Below the pieces are notes generated by a model. That model did no database searches. It worked only from the letters and a program-made list of their open reading frames with translations, and had not been told where the DNA came from. A stretch of DNA of 6,795 bases. It comes from a bacterium (lineage in GTDB: Bacteria; AUK180). Shown here piece by piece: positions 1 through 5,141 of the stretch. The stretch lies in assembly GCA_030622125.1 (NCBI GenBank), contig JAUXGM010000119.1:1-6795 (forward strand), read 5' to 3'. Within the stretch, counting starts at the first letter, position 1. Each line of letters begins with the position of its first letter. Made by a program: the position numbers and the translations under genes.

Positions 1-31
1 TGAGTAAATAGAAATGGAATTTCTTAAACTC

Positions 32-57
32 AGTACGAAAAACTTAGTACTTAGTAC
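32..57. repeat. AGTAC short-repeat cluster
   Basis: Three copies of AGTAC lie at 32-36, 46-50 and 53-57, the last two within the 7-base direct repeat TTAGTAC. No coding frame crosses the segment. It looks like low-complexity intergenic repeat DNA of the kind scattered through this window, and no function is visible. Confidence 0.5.
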
Positions 58-64
58 GATTACT

Positions 65-190
65 CCTTGAACCTTCGAACTTCAAAATATGAGATTATTA
101 CGCCTTTGATGTGAATCAAAGGCTCATAATGACTTCGTTACTTTTGACCTTGAACCTTTGAACCTTTGAACTTTTTAACCTTTGAACCTT
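65..190. repeat. CTTTGAAC-type tandem repeat, degenerate
   Basis: An 8-base unit close to CTTTGAAC recurs in tandem from about 150 to 188, with variants CTTGAAC and TTTTTAAC. Related copies (CCTTGAAC, CTTCGAAC) lie at 65-82. A 13-base stretch at 173-185 (TTTTAACCTTTGA) has an exact reverse complement at 263-275, inside the neighbouring composite repeat. The two could therefore pair across 77 bases. There is no coding potential. Confidence 0.6.
103..122. repeat. Perfect 8-bp stem-loop in the 5' intergenic region
   Basis: CCTTTGAT at 103-110 and ATCAAAGG at 115-122 form a perfect 8-bp stem with loop GTGA. Outer pairing may continue between ATGAG (89-93) and CTCAT (123-127) if the 9 bases 94-102 bulge out. 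No T-run follows on either strand, so a rho-independent terminator is unlikely. It is more probably a repeat-derived palindrome. Confidence 0.55.
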
Positions 191-195
191 TTTTA

Positions 196-390
196 TGTGT
201 CCCGGACTCTACATTAGATAACGATAGATCTCCCGAGAACAATATAGCCAAAGGAAATAGAATCAAAGGTTAAAAGAAAATGCACTGAAAACAGGCGGGA
301 CATACGTTGCTTGCATCGTGTGTCCCAAGACTCGGACTCTTCATTAGATAACAATAGACCACCCGAAAACAATATAACCAAGGGAAAAGA
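196..390. repeat. Composite dispersed repeat, copy A (two tail units around a hairpin)
   Basis: This segment contains a tail of about 60 bases (T1, about 204-262), a linker, a stem-loop at 297-326 and a second tail (T2, about 333-390). Both tails share CGGACTCT, then TTAGATAAC, then a CCGA(G/A)AAC block, then CAATATA. The same arrangement recurs at 3972-4213. Tail-to-tail spacing is about 129 bases here and 137 there, so each copy is a tandem dimer. Copy A starts with TGTCCC (198-203), the right arm of a hairpin whose GGGACA left arm is missing, so it appears 5'-truncated. No ORF explains it. Candidates are a MITE-like or REP-like palindromic element, or a structured RNA repeat. Confidence 0.8.
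297..326. repeat. GGGACA/TGTCCC stem-loop (copy A)
   Basis: The outer arms GGGACA (297-302) and TGTCCC (321-326) are complementary. The inner arms CGTTGC (305-310) and GCATCG (313-318) pair except for one T-T mismatch, leaving a TT loop. The joining bases TA and TG add one A-T pair and one G-T wobble. The equivalent hairpin at 4112-4141 carries its mismatches elsewhere but keeps the fold. Confidence 0.75.
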
Positions 391-457
391 AAAAATCTTA
401 TTTGGTAAAAAAACTGTTTTTTAAAAAAGTCCAAAATGTTGAGACACCAGAAAAAAA

Positions 458-486
458 TTGCAAATAAATATTAAATATGTTAAAAT
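458..486 (+). promoter_or_regulatory. Candidate sigma70 promoter for the tdh-kbl cluster
   Basis: TTGCAA at 458-463 and TAAAAT at 481-486 are separated by exactly 17 bases in a very AT-rich stretch. Transcription would start near 493, giving a leader of about 68 bases before the GTG at 561. No operator or riboswitch is evident in that leader. The call rests on matches to -35 and -10 consensus in an AT-rich background where chance hits are common. Confidence 0.45.
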
Positions 487-560
487 AAAAATAATAAAGA
501 TGTAAACTAAAATGGAATATGTTTCATCTATTTTAGAAAAAGTATTATAAGGTGGTGTAT

Positions 561-1523
561 GTGAAGACAAAAATATTAGTTACGGGTGCCGTAGGTCAGA
601 TCGGATCGGAGCTTACAATGGCTCTCAGAAAGCGGTATGGGAATGATCAGGTCATTGCTGTCGGGCACAGAAAGAAACCGTCAGAGGAACTTCTAAATTC
701 AGGTCCTTTTGAGTTTATTGAAGTTACAAATTATGATGAGGTAGAAGTAATTGTTAAAAAATATGATATCGGGATAATATATCATCTCGCTGCAATTCTT
801 TCTGCTTTGGCGGAAAACAATCCACAGCTTGCGTGGAAAGTCAATGTCGAAGGTATTGCCGTTGTATTGGAGATAGCGAGAAAATATAATTGTTCGGTAT
901 TTACACCGAGCTCTATCGGTGCATTCGGTCCTTCAACCCCAAAGGATGGAACTCCGCAGGATACAATTCAAAGACCTACTTCAATGTATGGTGTAACCAA
1001 GGTTTCAGGAGAATTATTATGCGATTACTACCATTTAAAATATGGAGTTGATACGAGAGGTGTAAGGTACCCGGGTTTAATATCTTATGTTACTCCCGCC
1101 GGTGGTGGAACTACGGATTATGCAGTTGATATTTACTATAAGGCGCTGGAAGATAAAAAATATGAATGTTTTTTAAGCAAAGAGACCCGCCTTGACATGA
1201 TGTATATGCCTGATGCAATAAAAGCGGCAATGGATCTTATGGAGGCAGAACCGTCAAAATTAAAGCATAGAAATGCTTTCAATGTAACTGCTATGAATTT
1301 TACACCGGAAGAATTAGCAAAAGAGATTAAAAAGTTTATTCCGGAATTTGAAATTTCTTATAATATTGACCCGATTAGACAGGGGATTGCAGATTCATGG
1401 CCTAACTCTATGGATGACTCTGCTGCAACAGAGGAATGGGGCTGGAGTCCGGATTATGGTATTGAAAAAATGACGGAAGATATGCTGAAAAATCTTTCAA
1501 AAAAATTAAATATTAGCTATTAG
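561..1523 (+). CDS. tdh: L-threonine 3-dehydrogenase, SDR (epimerase-like) type
   Basis: The predicted reaction is NAD-dependent oxidation of L-threonine to 2-amino-3-ketobutyrate in the cytoplasm, the first step of threonine breakdown to glycine. The protein (320 aa) is an extended short-chain dehydrogenase. The Rossmann motif GAVGQIG is at residues 9-15, the catalytic serine region SSIGAFGP follows near 117, and YxxxK (Tyr143, Lys147) comes next. The GGGTTDYAV block near 181-189 is typical of SDR-type threonine dehydrogenases and separates it from sugar-nucleotide epimerases. The kbl gene 10 bases downstream supplies the partner enzyme and strongly supports the assignment. Length fits the family (about 310-320 aa). 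The frame stays open to an upstream GTG at 552, but that codon lies inside the AAGGTGG Shine-Dalgarno (549-555). The GTG at 561 is well spaced from it and begins MKTKILVTG, so it is preferred. No key residue is missing. A generic NAD-dependent epimerase is the weaker alternative. Confidence 0.9.
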   Translation: MKTKILVTGAVGQIGSELTMALRKRYGNDQVIAVGHRKKPSEELLNSGPFEFIEVTNYDEVEVIVKKYDIGIIYHLAAILSALAENNPQLAWKVNVEGIAVVLEIARKYNCSVFTPSSIGAFGPSTPKDGTPQDTIQRPTSMYGVTKVSGELLCDYYHLKYGVDTRGVRYPGLISYVTPAGGGTTDYAVDIYYKALEDKKYECFLSKETRLDMMYMPDAIKAAMDLMEAEPSKLKHRNAFNVTAMNFTPEELAKEIKKFIPEFEISYNIDPIRQGIADSWPNSMDDSAATEEWGWSPDYGIEKMTEDMLKNLSKKLNISY

Positions 1524-1533
1524 GAGAAGATAT

Positions 1534-2757
1534 ATGTCTACGGAAAAATTAAGTAAAATATTGAGAGCCCATGTAAATGATCTTAAAAAGCGAAATGTCA
1601 GTAAAGGAAATGAGATGATCATAACCGATGTGATCAGGGCAAAAGGAAATAAAGGACCAAGATATTTTATTGAAGGATACGGAAACAAGGAATTTTTAAA
1701 AATGAATTCTAATTCCTATCTTGGATTGTCTTTAAGGGACGATATGATCAAGGCAGAAGAAGATGCGTCAAGACAATTCGGTGTAGGACCGGGCGCCGTA
1801 AGATTTATAAGCGGAACATACAATATACATTCTGCATTGGAAAAAAAGCTTGCAAACTTTCACAATAAGGAAGCGGGAATGATCTTTTCGTCTGCCTATG
1901 TTACAAGTATGAGCGTTATAGTACCGCTTACAACAAAAGAAACCATTATTATAAGTGATGAACTCAATCATAATTGTATTATAAACGGAATGAAGCTCGC
2001 TCGCCCGGCGGGAAAGACAATATATAAACACAATGATGTGTCGGATCTTGAAATTAAAGTTAAGGAAGGCATTGGAATTGCAAAACGTCTACTCGTCATC
2101 ACGGATGGAATATTCTCAATGAGAGGAGACAATGCACCGCTTGATAAAATTGTTGAGGTCTGTAAAAAATACGAATCGGAATTTGAAGAAGGTATAATCA
2201 CTATTGTTGATGATTCTCATGGTGTCGGTGCATTCGGTAAAACAGGTAGAGGAACAGAAGAATACACGGGAGCAAAGGCAGATATTTTAATCGGAACTCT
2301 TGGAAAAGCTTTTGGTGTAAATGGCGGATATGTTGTTTCCGATGATGCAATACTAAAATATTTCAGAGAAACTTCGCCAATGTATATTTACTCAAATCCA
2401 ATAACGGTATCGGAGGCAGCGGCGGCATCAAAAGCAATTGATATCATTGATAGTCCCGAAGGATTAGGAATACTTGAACATTTGAGAAAATTAACGACAA
2501 AGTTCAGACAGGGTTTGAAGGATGCGGGTTATGAAACACTTAACGGTGAACATCCCGTAGTTCCTTTAATGGTTCGTGATACTCAACTAACATCTGATAT
2601 AGTTGCATTTCTGATTGAAAACGGTATTATTGCAACCGGACTTAACTATCCTGTTGTTCCAAAAGGATCGGAAGAAATTAGATTCCAGATCGCCGGAGAT
2701 CATACCGAATTTGATATTGATTACGCACTTGAAGTTTTAAGAAAATTTAAAAAATAA
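1534..2757 (+). CDS. kbl: 2-amino-3-ketobutyrate CoA ligase (glycine C-acetyltransferase)
   Basis: A PLP-dependent enzyme of the alpha-oxoamine synthase family. It is expected to cleave 2-amino-3-ketobutyrate with CoA into glycine and acetyl-CoA, so the unstable tdh product is used at once. Of 407 residues, the visible marks are NSYLGL (60-65), the SDELNH motif whose His146 should stack on PLP, TDGIFSM (190-196), DDSHGVG (226-232) with the PLP-contacting Asp and His, and GTLGKAFG with Lys258 as the Schiff-base lysine. Near the C-terminus are PVVP (373-376) and the RFQ motif expected to bind substrate carboxylate. Start: ATG preceded by AGGAGA (1522-1527) at 6 bases, which overlaps the tdh stop and suggests translational coupling. 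Family relatives are 8-amino-7-oxononanoate synthase (BioF) and 5-aminolevulinate synthase. The tdh neighbour decides for KBL. The N-terminus is slightly longer than in E. coli Kbl (398 aa). Confidence 0.92.
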   Translation: MSTEKLSKILRAHVNDLKKRNVSKGNEMIITDVIRAKGNKGPRYFIEGYGNKEFLKMNSNSYLGLSLRDDMIKAEEDASRQFGVGPGAVRFISGTYNIHSALEKKLANFHNKEAGMIFSSAYVTSMSVIVPLTTKETIIISDELNHNCIINGMKLARPAGKTIYKHNDVSDLEIKVKEGIGIAKRLLVITDGIFSMRGDNAPLDKIVEVCKKYESEFEEGIITIVDDSHGVGAFGKTGRGTEEYTGAKADILIGTLGKAFGVNGGYVVSDDAILKYFRETSPMYIYSNPITVSEAAAASKAIDIIDSPEGLGILEHLRKLTTKFRQGLKDAGYETLNGEHPVVPLMVRDTQLTSDIVAFLIENGIIATGLNYPVVPKGSEEIRFQIAGDHTEFDIDYALEVLRKFKK

Positions 2758-2760
2758 CAT

Positions 2761-2779
2761 TAAGCAGGAGGTGCTTATG
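2761..2779 (+). promoter_or_regulatory. Hairpin presenting the Shine-Dalgarno in its loop, at the DUF4412 gene start
   Basis: TAAGC (2761-2765) pairs with GCTTA (2773-2777) around the 7-base loop AGGAGGT. This leaves the Shine-Dalgarno exposed in the loop and pairs the first base of the ATG at 2777. Almost the same element, with a 6-base loop, precedes the unrelated Spy-like gene (4759-4774). This site also decides the start at 2777: the GTG at 2771 overlaps the Shine-Dalgarno itself. Confidence 0.6.
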
Positions 2780-3502
2780 AAAAAGTATGTTGCATTATTT
2801 TTGGTTTTTAGTGTCATTTTTGCTTTTGGGGCAGGCGGAGATCCAGGTGATTTCTTTAAAAATTTTTATGATCAGGATAATCTGTTCATAAAAGGAAAGA
2901 TTGTTTCCACGGAATCTGACGGGAATAAGGTTGTTATGGGAGTTACATTGTGGCAAAAAGGTGAACTTAGAAAATCTGAGATGAAAATGATATCCACCAC
3001 AAAAAAGGAAGAAAATCCTATGGCAGAATTAATGATGAACTTTATATCAATAAATGATAATAAAAACAAAAAAAGTTACATCATTTATCCCGGTAAAAAA
3101 GCGTATATTGAAAGTGATACGAGTAAAGAAAATAATAGAAATCTTCAGAATGCCAATAAAACTCAACTAAAAAAAGAAGATTATGTTCAGGAAAAAAAGC
3201 TGATCGGAAGTGAAAAAACAGGGAAATATAATTGCAATAAATATAGGCTCATTTCCTATTTAAAAAGTTCTCCAAAGACAACTCGAACCGAAACTATTTT
3301 GTGGGAAACGAAAAAGGACAAGTTCCCGATAAAAATGGAAACAACCGATGCCTCTGGTGAAAAAACAACATTTATTGTTGAAGAATACTCAATGAAAACA
3401 ATTCCCGATTCGGTTTTTACCCCACCAAAAGATTATAAGAAAGTAAATAGTATGATGGAACTTATGATGGGTGATATGAAGATGCAGTTCGAGAAAAAAT
3501 AA
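2777..3502 (+). CDS. Secreted DUF4412/LolA-like protein of unknown function
   Basis: This 241-aa protein has a Sec signal peptide: MKK, a hydrophobic core at residues 4-17 and likely cleavage after Gly18 in the FAFG/AGG region. The mature part is rich in beta-type segments and lysine. It resembles the LolA/LppX-like fold families, especially DUF4412: a GSEKTGKYNCNKYRL segment (about 144-158), then FPIKMET (about 183-189), then a C-terminal VFTPPKDYKKV (about 213-223). A methionine-rich end follows (MMELMMGDMKMQ), echoed by MAELMM at 82-87. There is no lipobox cysteine, so it is predicted to be periplasmic rather than a lipoprotein. It starts 19 bases after kbl, with no terminator or promoter between, so it is probably in the same operon. 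Its role is unknown. The family assignment is from motif recall, with moderate confidence. Confidence 0.7.
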   Translation: MKKYVALFLVFSVIFAFGAGGDPGDFFKNFYDQDNLFIKGKIVSTESDGNKVVMGVTLWQKGELRKSEMKMISTTKKEENPMAELMMNFISINDNKNKKSYIIYPGKKAYIESDTSKENNRNLQNANKTQLKKEDYVQEKKLIGSEKTGKYNCNKYRLISYLKSSPKTTRTETILWETKKDKFPIKMETTDASGEKTTFIVEEYSMKTIPDSVFTPPKDYKKVNSMMELMMGDMKMQFEKK

Positions 3503-3510
3503 GTTTTAAA

Positions 3511-3870
3511 ATGAAAAAAACAAAAAACATAATTGGAATAATTTTAGGTATTGGATTAGTTATACTGGGAATTTTATCAATATGTAGAAATGGATTAACC
3601 GTGGGACTCATACCGGTAATCATAGGTATTGGATTGATTATAATAACATGGACAAACAATCGTGTAGGAATGGTTATATTCGGACATATCTGTATTGTTG
3701 TCGGAGCCTATCTGATAACATTCGGAATATATCTTTTACCTCAATGCAAGCCGACTTTCTTGTATATTATTGGCATGCCTTTATTTTGGGGAATATTTTG
3801 TCTTTTTGGCGGTATCTGTGCAATTTTTCATGGAATGTGTAATTGTGTTCGTAATTTCCGAAAAAAGTAA
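3511..3870 (+). CDS. Small four-helix membrane protein, unrecognised
   Basis: The 119 residues contain about four hydrophobic helices at 7-24, 29-47, 53-76 and 83-108. Positive charges (MKKTK at the N-terminus, RNFRKK at the C-terminus) suggest both ends are cytoplasmic. Helices 1 and 2 share a glycine-isoleucine pattern (IIGIxLGIGLVI / VIIGIGLIII), hinting at a small internal duplication. There are seven cysteines (25, 61, 79, 97, 103, 110, 112), four of them in or after the last helix, including CNC. No enzyme or transporter motif is recognised. It starts 8 bases after the preceding stop. No clear Shine-Dalgarno is present (only A-rich sequence with GAG near 3491), so translation probably depends on coupling. 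It is likely the last gene of the cluster. Confidence 0.7.
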   Translation: MKKTKNIIGIILGIGLVILGILSICRNGLTVGLIPVIIGIGLIIITWTNNRVGMVIFGHICIVVGAYLITFGIYLLPQCKPTFLYIIGMPLFWGIFCLFGGICAIFHGMCNCVRNFRKK

Positions 3871-3884
3871 GATATAGAAAAAAA

Positions 3885-3913
3885 GAGGATAGAGGCTCGA
3901 GGTTAGAGGTTAG
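3885..3913. repeat. GAGGTTA-type degenerate repeat
   Basis: Units close to GAGGTTA (GAGGATA, GAGGCTC, GAGGTTA, GAGGTTA) follow each other immediately after the membrane protein gene. No hairpin with a T-run is seen here, so no conventional terminator for the upstream cluster is evident before the composite repeat. Confidence 0.45.
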
Positions 3914-3971
3914 TAAAGAGAAAATAAGGGAATACGGAAAATAATATTAAATTCCGTACCCCCATAAAAGA

Positions 3972-4017
3972 GGGACATTACCTCAACTTTCTGATTTTTA
4001 AAGTTGAGGTGTGTCCC
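3972..4017. repeat. GGGACA/TGTCCC stem-loop with a different inner arm
   Basis: The outer arms GGGACA (3972-3977) and TGTCCC (4012-4017) are the same as in the other two hairpins. The inner arm is instead a perfect 10-bp stem, CCTCAACTTT (3981-3990) with AAAGTTGAGG (4000-4009), around a 9-base loop. Between the arms, A3980-T4010 and T3979-G4011 can also pair, leaving one bulged T. It is strong enough to stall polymerase, but no T-run follows on the + strand, so a terminator role for the upstream genes is only possible. Confidence 0.75.
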
Positions 4018-4111
4018 GGACTCTTCCTTAGATAACGATATACCTTCCGAGAACGATATAGCCAAATGAAATAAGTTCAAAGATTCAAAAGAAAATGCAC
4101 TGAAAACAAGC

Positions 4112-4141
4112 GGGACATTCGTTGCTTGCAACGTGTGTCCC
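4112..4141. repeat. GGGACA/TGTCCC stem-loop (copy B, second)
   Basis: The outer arms are GGGACA (4112-4117) and TGTCCC (4136-4141). The inner arm CGTTGC (4120-4125) pairs perfectly with GCAACG (4128-4133) around a TT loop. Only one T-T mismatch and one T-G wobble separate inner from outer arms. Confidence 0.78.
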
Positions 4142-4210
4142 AAGACTGTGTTCCGGACTCTTCCTTAAATAACAATAGAATACCCGAGAACGATATAATC
4201 AAGAGGAAAG

Positions 4211-4247
4211 AAAAAAGCCGTAGGGGCACGGCATGCCGTGCCCATAC
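4211..4247 (-). terminator. Terminator for the Spy-like gene overlapping a GC-rich palindrome
   Basis: Read on the - strand, 26 bases after the stop codon of the Spy-like gene, GCCGT (4232-4228) pairs with ACGGC (4221-4217) around the loop GCCCCT. Six T residues follow (4216-4211), a good rho-independent terminator. The same DNA contains a perfect 20-base palindrome at 4224-4243 (GGGCACGGCA and its complement), with flanking GTA/TAC pairing at 4220-4222 and 4245-4247. The palindrome and the terminator share one arm, so only one can form at a time. GGGGCACGGC palindromes of this kind occur as REP-like repeats in many genomes, so the terminator may have been built from a repeat. Confidence 0.65.
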
Positions 4248-4258
4248 TTCTGTAATTC

Positions 4259-4759
4259 CTACCTCTTGCTTTTCGCTTCTTTTACTCTTTTCTTTACTGC
4301 CTTTCTTATCATTGCTTTTTTTCTTGCTTTGTTAGCATCGAGAAAATGAAGTTTGAATTTTTCAAATTGTTCGGGTTTCAGAATTTCTTCAACTTGCTTT
4401 AAATGATCGAATTTTTTATACTTCATTTGAAGTTCGAGATCATTTATCTTTTTTAATACCGATTTGATCTTTGCATAATCGATCTTGTCTTCAAGAAGTA
4501 ATTCTTTGATAGTAATGTTTTCCTTTTGGATCTTTAATCTTAGCTTTTGACTTTCCTTATCAAGTTTCATTTTTAAAGCTTCAAGTTTTTCAAATTGCTT
4601 ATCCGTAAGATTTAAGAATTCCTTGACCCTATCCTGAAAATTAATCCTCTGCCCCTCTTGCATCTCCCTGGGTCCTTGACCATGACCGTGTTCTGCAAAA
4701 GTAAACACGCTTAGCATAAATAGACCAACCAACAATAGCACTTTCATCTTGCTTTTCAT
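4259..4759 (-). CDS. Spy/CpxP-family periplasmic protein (LTxxQ type)
   Basis: The 166-aa product has a Sec signal peptide (MKSKMK, hydrophobic core to FTFA at residue 22, likely cleaved before EHGHG). The mature part is almost all helical and highly charged. It carries two LTxxQ-like motifs: LTDKQ at 51-55 and LKPEQ at 127-131. This is the arrangement of Spy, CpxP and ZraP, periplasmic chaperones or sensors induced by envelope stress or metals. The HGHG segment after the signal peptide could bind metal (inference). The C-terminal 22 residues are more than half Lys/Arg, a very basic tail. Start: the ATG at 4759 follows GGAGGT in a hairpin loop; the GTG at 4765 lies within the Shine-Dalgarno and is rejected. 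It is monocistronic, convergent with the tdh cluster and divergent from the AlbA_2 gene. Its specific function is unknown. The Spy-like assignment is from motifs, not alignment. Confidence 0.75.
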   Translation of the reverse strand: MKSKMKVLLLVGLFMLSVFTFAEHGHGQGPREMQEGQRINFQDRVKEFLNLTDKQFEKLEALKMKLDKESQKLRLKIQKENITIKELLLEDKIDYAKIKSVLKKINDLELQMKYKKFDHLKQVEEILKPEQFEKFKLHFLDANKARKKAMIRKAVKKRVKEAKSKR

Positions 4760-4774
4760 AAGCACCTCCGCTTA
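4757..4774 (-). promoter_or_regulatory. Hairpin presenting the Shine-Dalgarno in its loop, at the Spy-like gene start
   Basis: On the - strand TAAGC (4774-4770) pairs with GCTTA (4763-4759) around the loop GGAGGT, and the stem includes the A of the start codon. Apart from one A deleted in the loop, it matches the element at 2761-2777. The shared sequence runs from ATTAAGC through GCTTATGAAAA. Confidence 0.6.
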
Positions 4775-4843
4775 ATCAATAGAACGCAAATCAAAGCCGA
4801 AAGGTTACAATTGCCTGGTGTTGCCCAATTTGATTACTTTTTT

Positions 4844-4879
4844 ATTATACTTTTCCCAGATTTCAATCAATAAAATCTG
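4844..4879 (-). promoter_or_regulatory. Promoter and possible operator of the Spy-like gene
   Basis: On the - strand a perfect -10 TATAAT lies at 4849-4844. The best -35 is TTGATT (4870-4865) with a short 15-base spacer, so activation by a regulator is possible. A 7-bp dyad, CAGATTT (4857-4863) and AAATCTG (4873-4879) with a 9-base gap, brackets the -35 and could be an operator. The leader would be about 78 bases. The dyad as an operator is inference. Confidence 0.45.
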
Positions 4880-4913
4880 AAAGAACCAAAGCACCAACCT
4901 GGCACTTTTTTTT

Positions 4914-4944
4914 CACCGCAGAGACGCAGAGACCGCAAAGAAAG
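4914..4944. repeat. CACCGCAGAGACGCAGAG-type dispersed repeat
   Basis: CACCGCAGAGACGCAGAG followed by a related ACCGCAAAG unit. Sequences of this type are scattered in intergenic DNA of many bacterial genomes. It is non-coding and forms the left end of a repeat mosaic that fills 4914-5174. Confidence 0.5.
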
Positions 4945-4960
4945 AAGTGTACACTTTTTC

Positions 4961-4990
4961 TCGTCATTCCTGTGAAAACAGGAATCCATC
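4961..4990. repeat. Palindromic repeat of the TCATTCCTG...CAGGAATCC type
   Basis: ATTCCTGT (4966-4973) and ACAGGAAT (4978-4985) form a perfect 8-bp stem with the tetraloop GAAA, within TCGTCATTCC...GGAATCCATC. It resembles the widespread intergenic repeat in which a GGAAT stem encloses a GAAA loop. It is probably a mobile or REP-like palindrome. Confidence 0.6.
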
Positions 4991-5004
4991 TTTTCTTTTA
5001 CTTC

Positions 5005-5031
5005 TTCACTTTTAGTTTTTCACTTTTAGTT
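5005..5031. repeat. Short direct duplication TTCACTTTTAGTT
   Basis: The 13-base unit TTCACTTTTAGTT occurs at 5005-5017 and again at 5019-5031. It is low-complexity, with no visible function. Confidence 0.45.
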
Positions 5032-5043
5032 TATATGGAGTTT

Positions 5044-5102
5044 ACCCCGTATAGGCTTTAATACGGGGTCATTGCGAAGGAGCAAAGCGACTGTGGCAAT
5101 CT
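5044..5102. repeat. Hairpin followed by GTCATTGCGAAGGAGC-type repeat
   Basis: ACCCCGTAT (5044-5052) and ATACGGGGT (5061-5069) form a perfect 9-bp stem. It runs straight into GTCATTGCGAAGGAGC (from 5068), which ends in GGCAATCTC near 5102, with ATTGC/GCAAT as terminal inverted repeats. That second sequence matches a repeat known from many bacterial genomes. A single transcript could form both hairpins. There is no coding potential. Confidence 0.6.
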
Positions 5103-5141
5103 CATTCGTTAGTTGCGAAATCCGAGTTATTAATTTGTTTT

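Larger units (their letters stand above)
3972..4213. repeat. Composite dispersed repeat, copy B (fuller copy)
   Basis: The order is hairpin (3972-4017), tail T3 (about 4017-4076), linker, hairpin (4112-4141), tail T4 (about 4154-4213). Tails and linker match copy A at 196-390 in the same orientation. The linker includes AAAAGAAAATGCACTGAAAA in both copies, followed by CGGGACA. Copy B retains the full first hairpin that copy A has lost. Together the copies bracket the four-gene cluster, but the genes look like ordinary chromosomal functions, so a dispersed repeat family is likelier than a transposon with these as ends. Confidence 0.8.

Noticed and set aside
1-11. TGA and TAG at the very left edge as the end of an upstream gene
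   Set aside because: Too few bases are visible to support any reading frame.
391-432. A/T-rich weak inverted repeat after copy A as a terminator
   Set aside because: The stem would be almost entirely A-T pairs with no GC base and no upstream gene to terminate.
493-560. Riboswitch or threonine attenuator in the tdh leader
   Set aside because: The leader is short and AT-rich, without a stable stem, a terminator, or a threonine-rich leader peptide.
191-4213. The tdh-to-membrane-protein cluster as a composite transposon between the two repeat copies
   Set aside because: No transposase, no terminal inverted repeats matching known elements and no visible target duplication. The genes are ordinary metabolic and envelope functions.
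3910-4335. ORFs of about 70-77 codons on both strands across the composite repeat
   Set aside because: They run through hairpin repeat DNA and the end of the Spy-like gene, show no family resemblance and lack ribosome binding sites.
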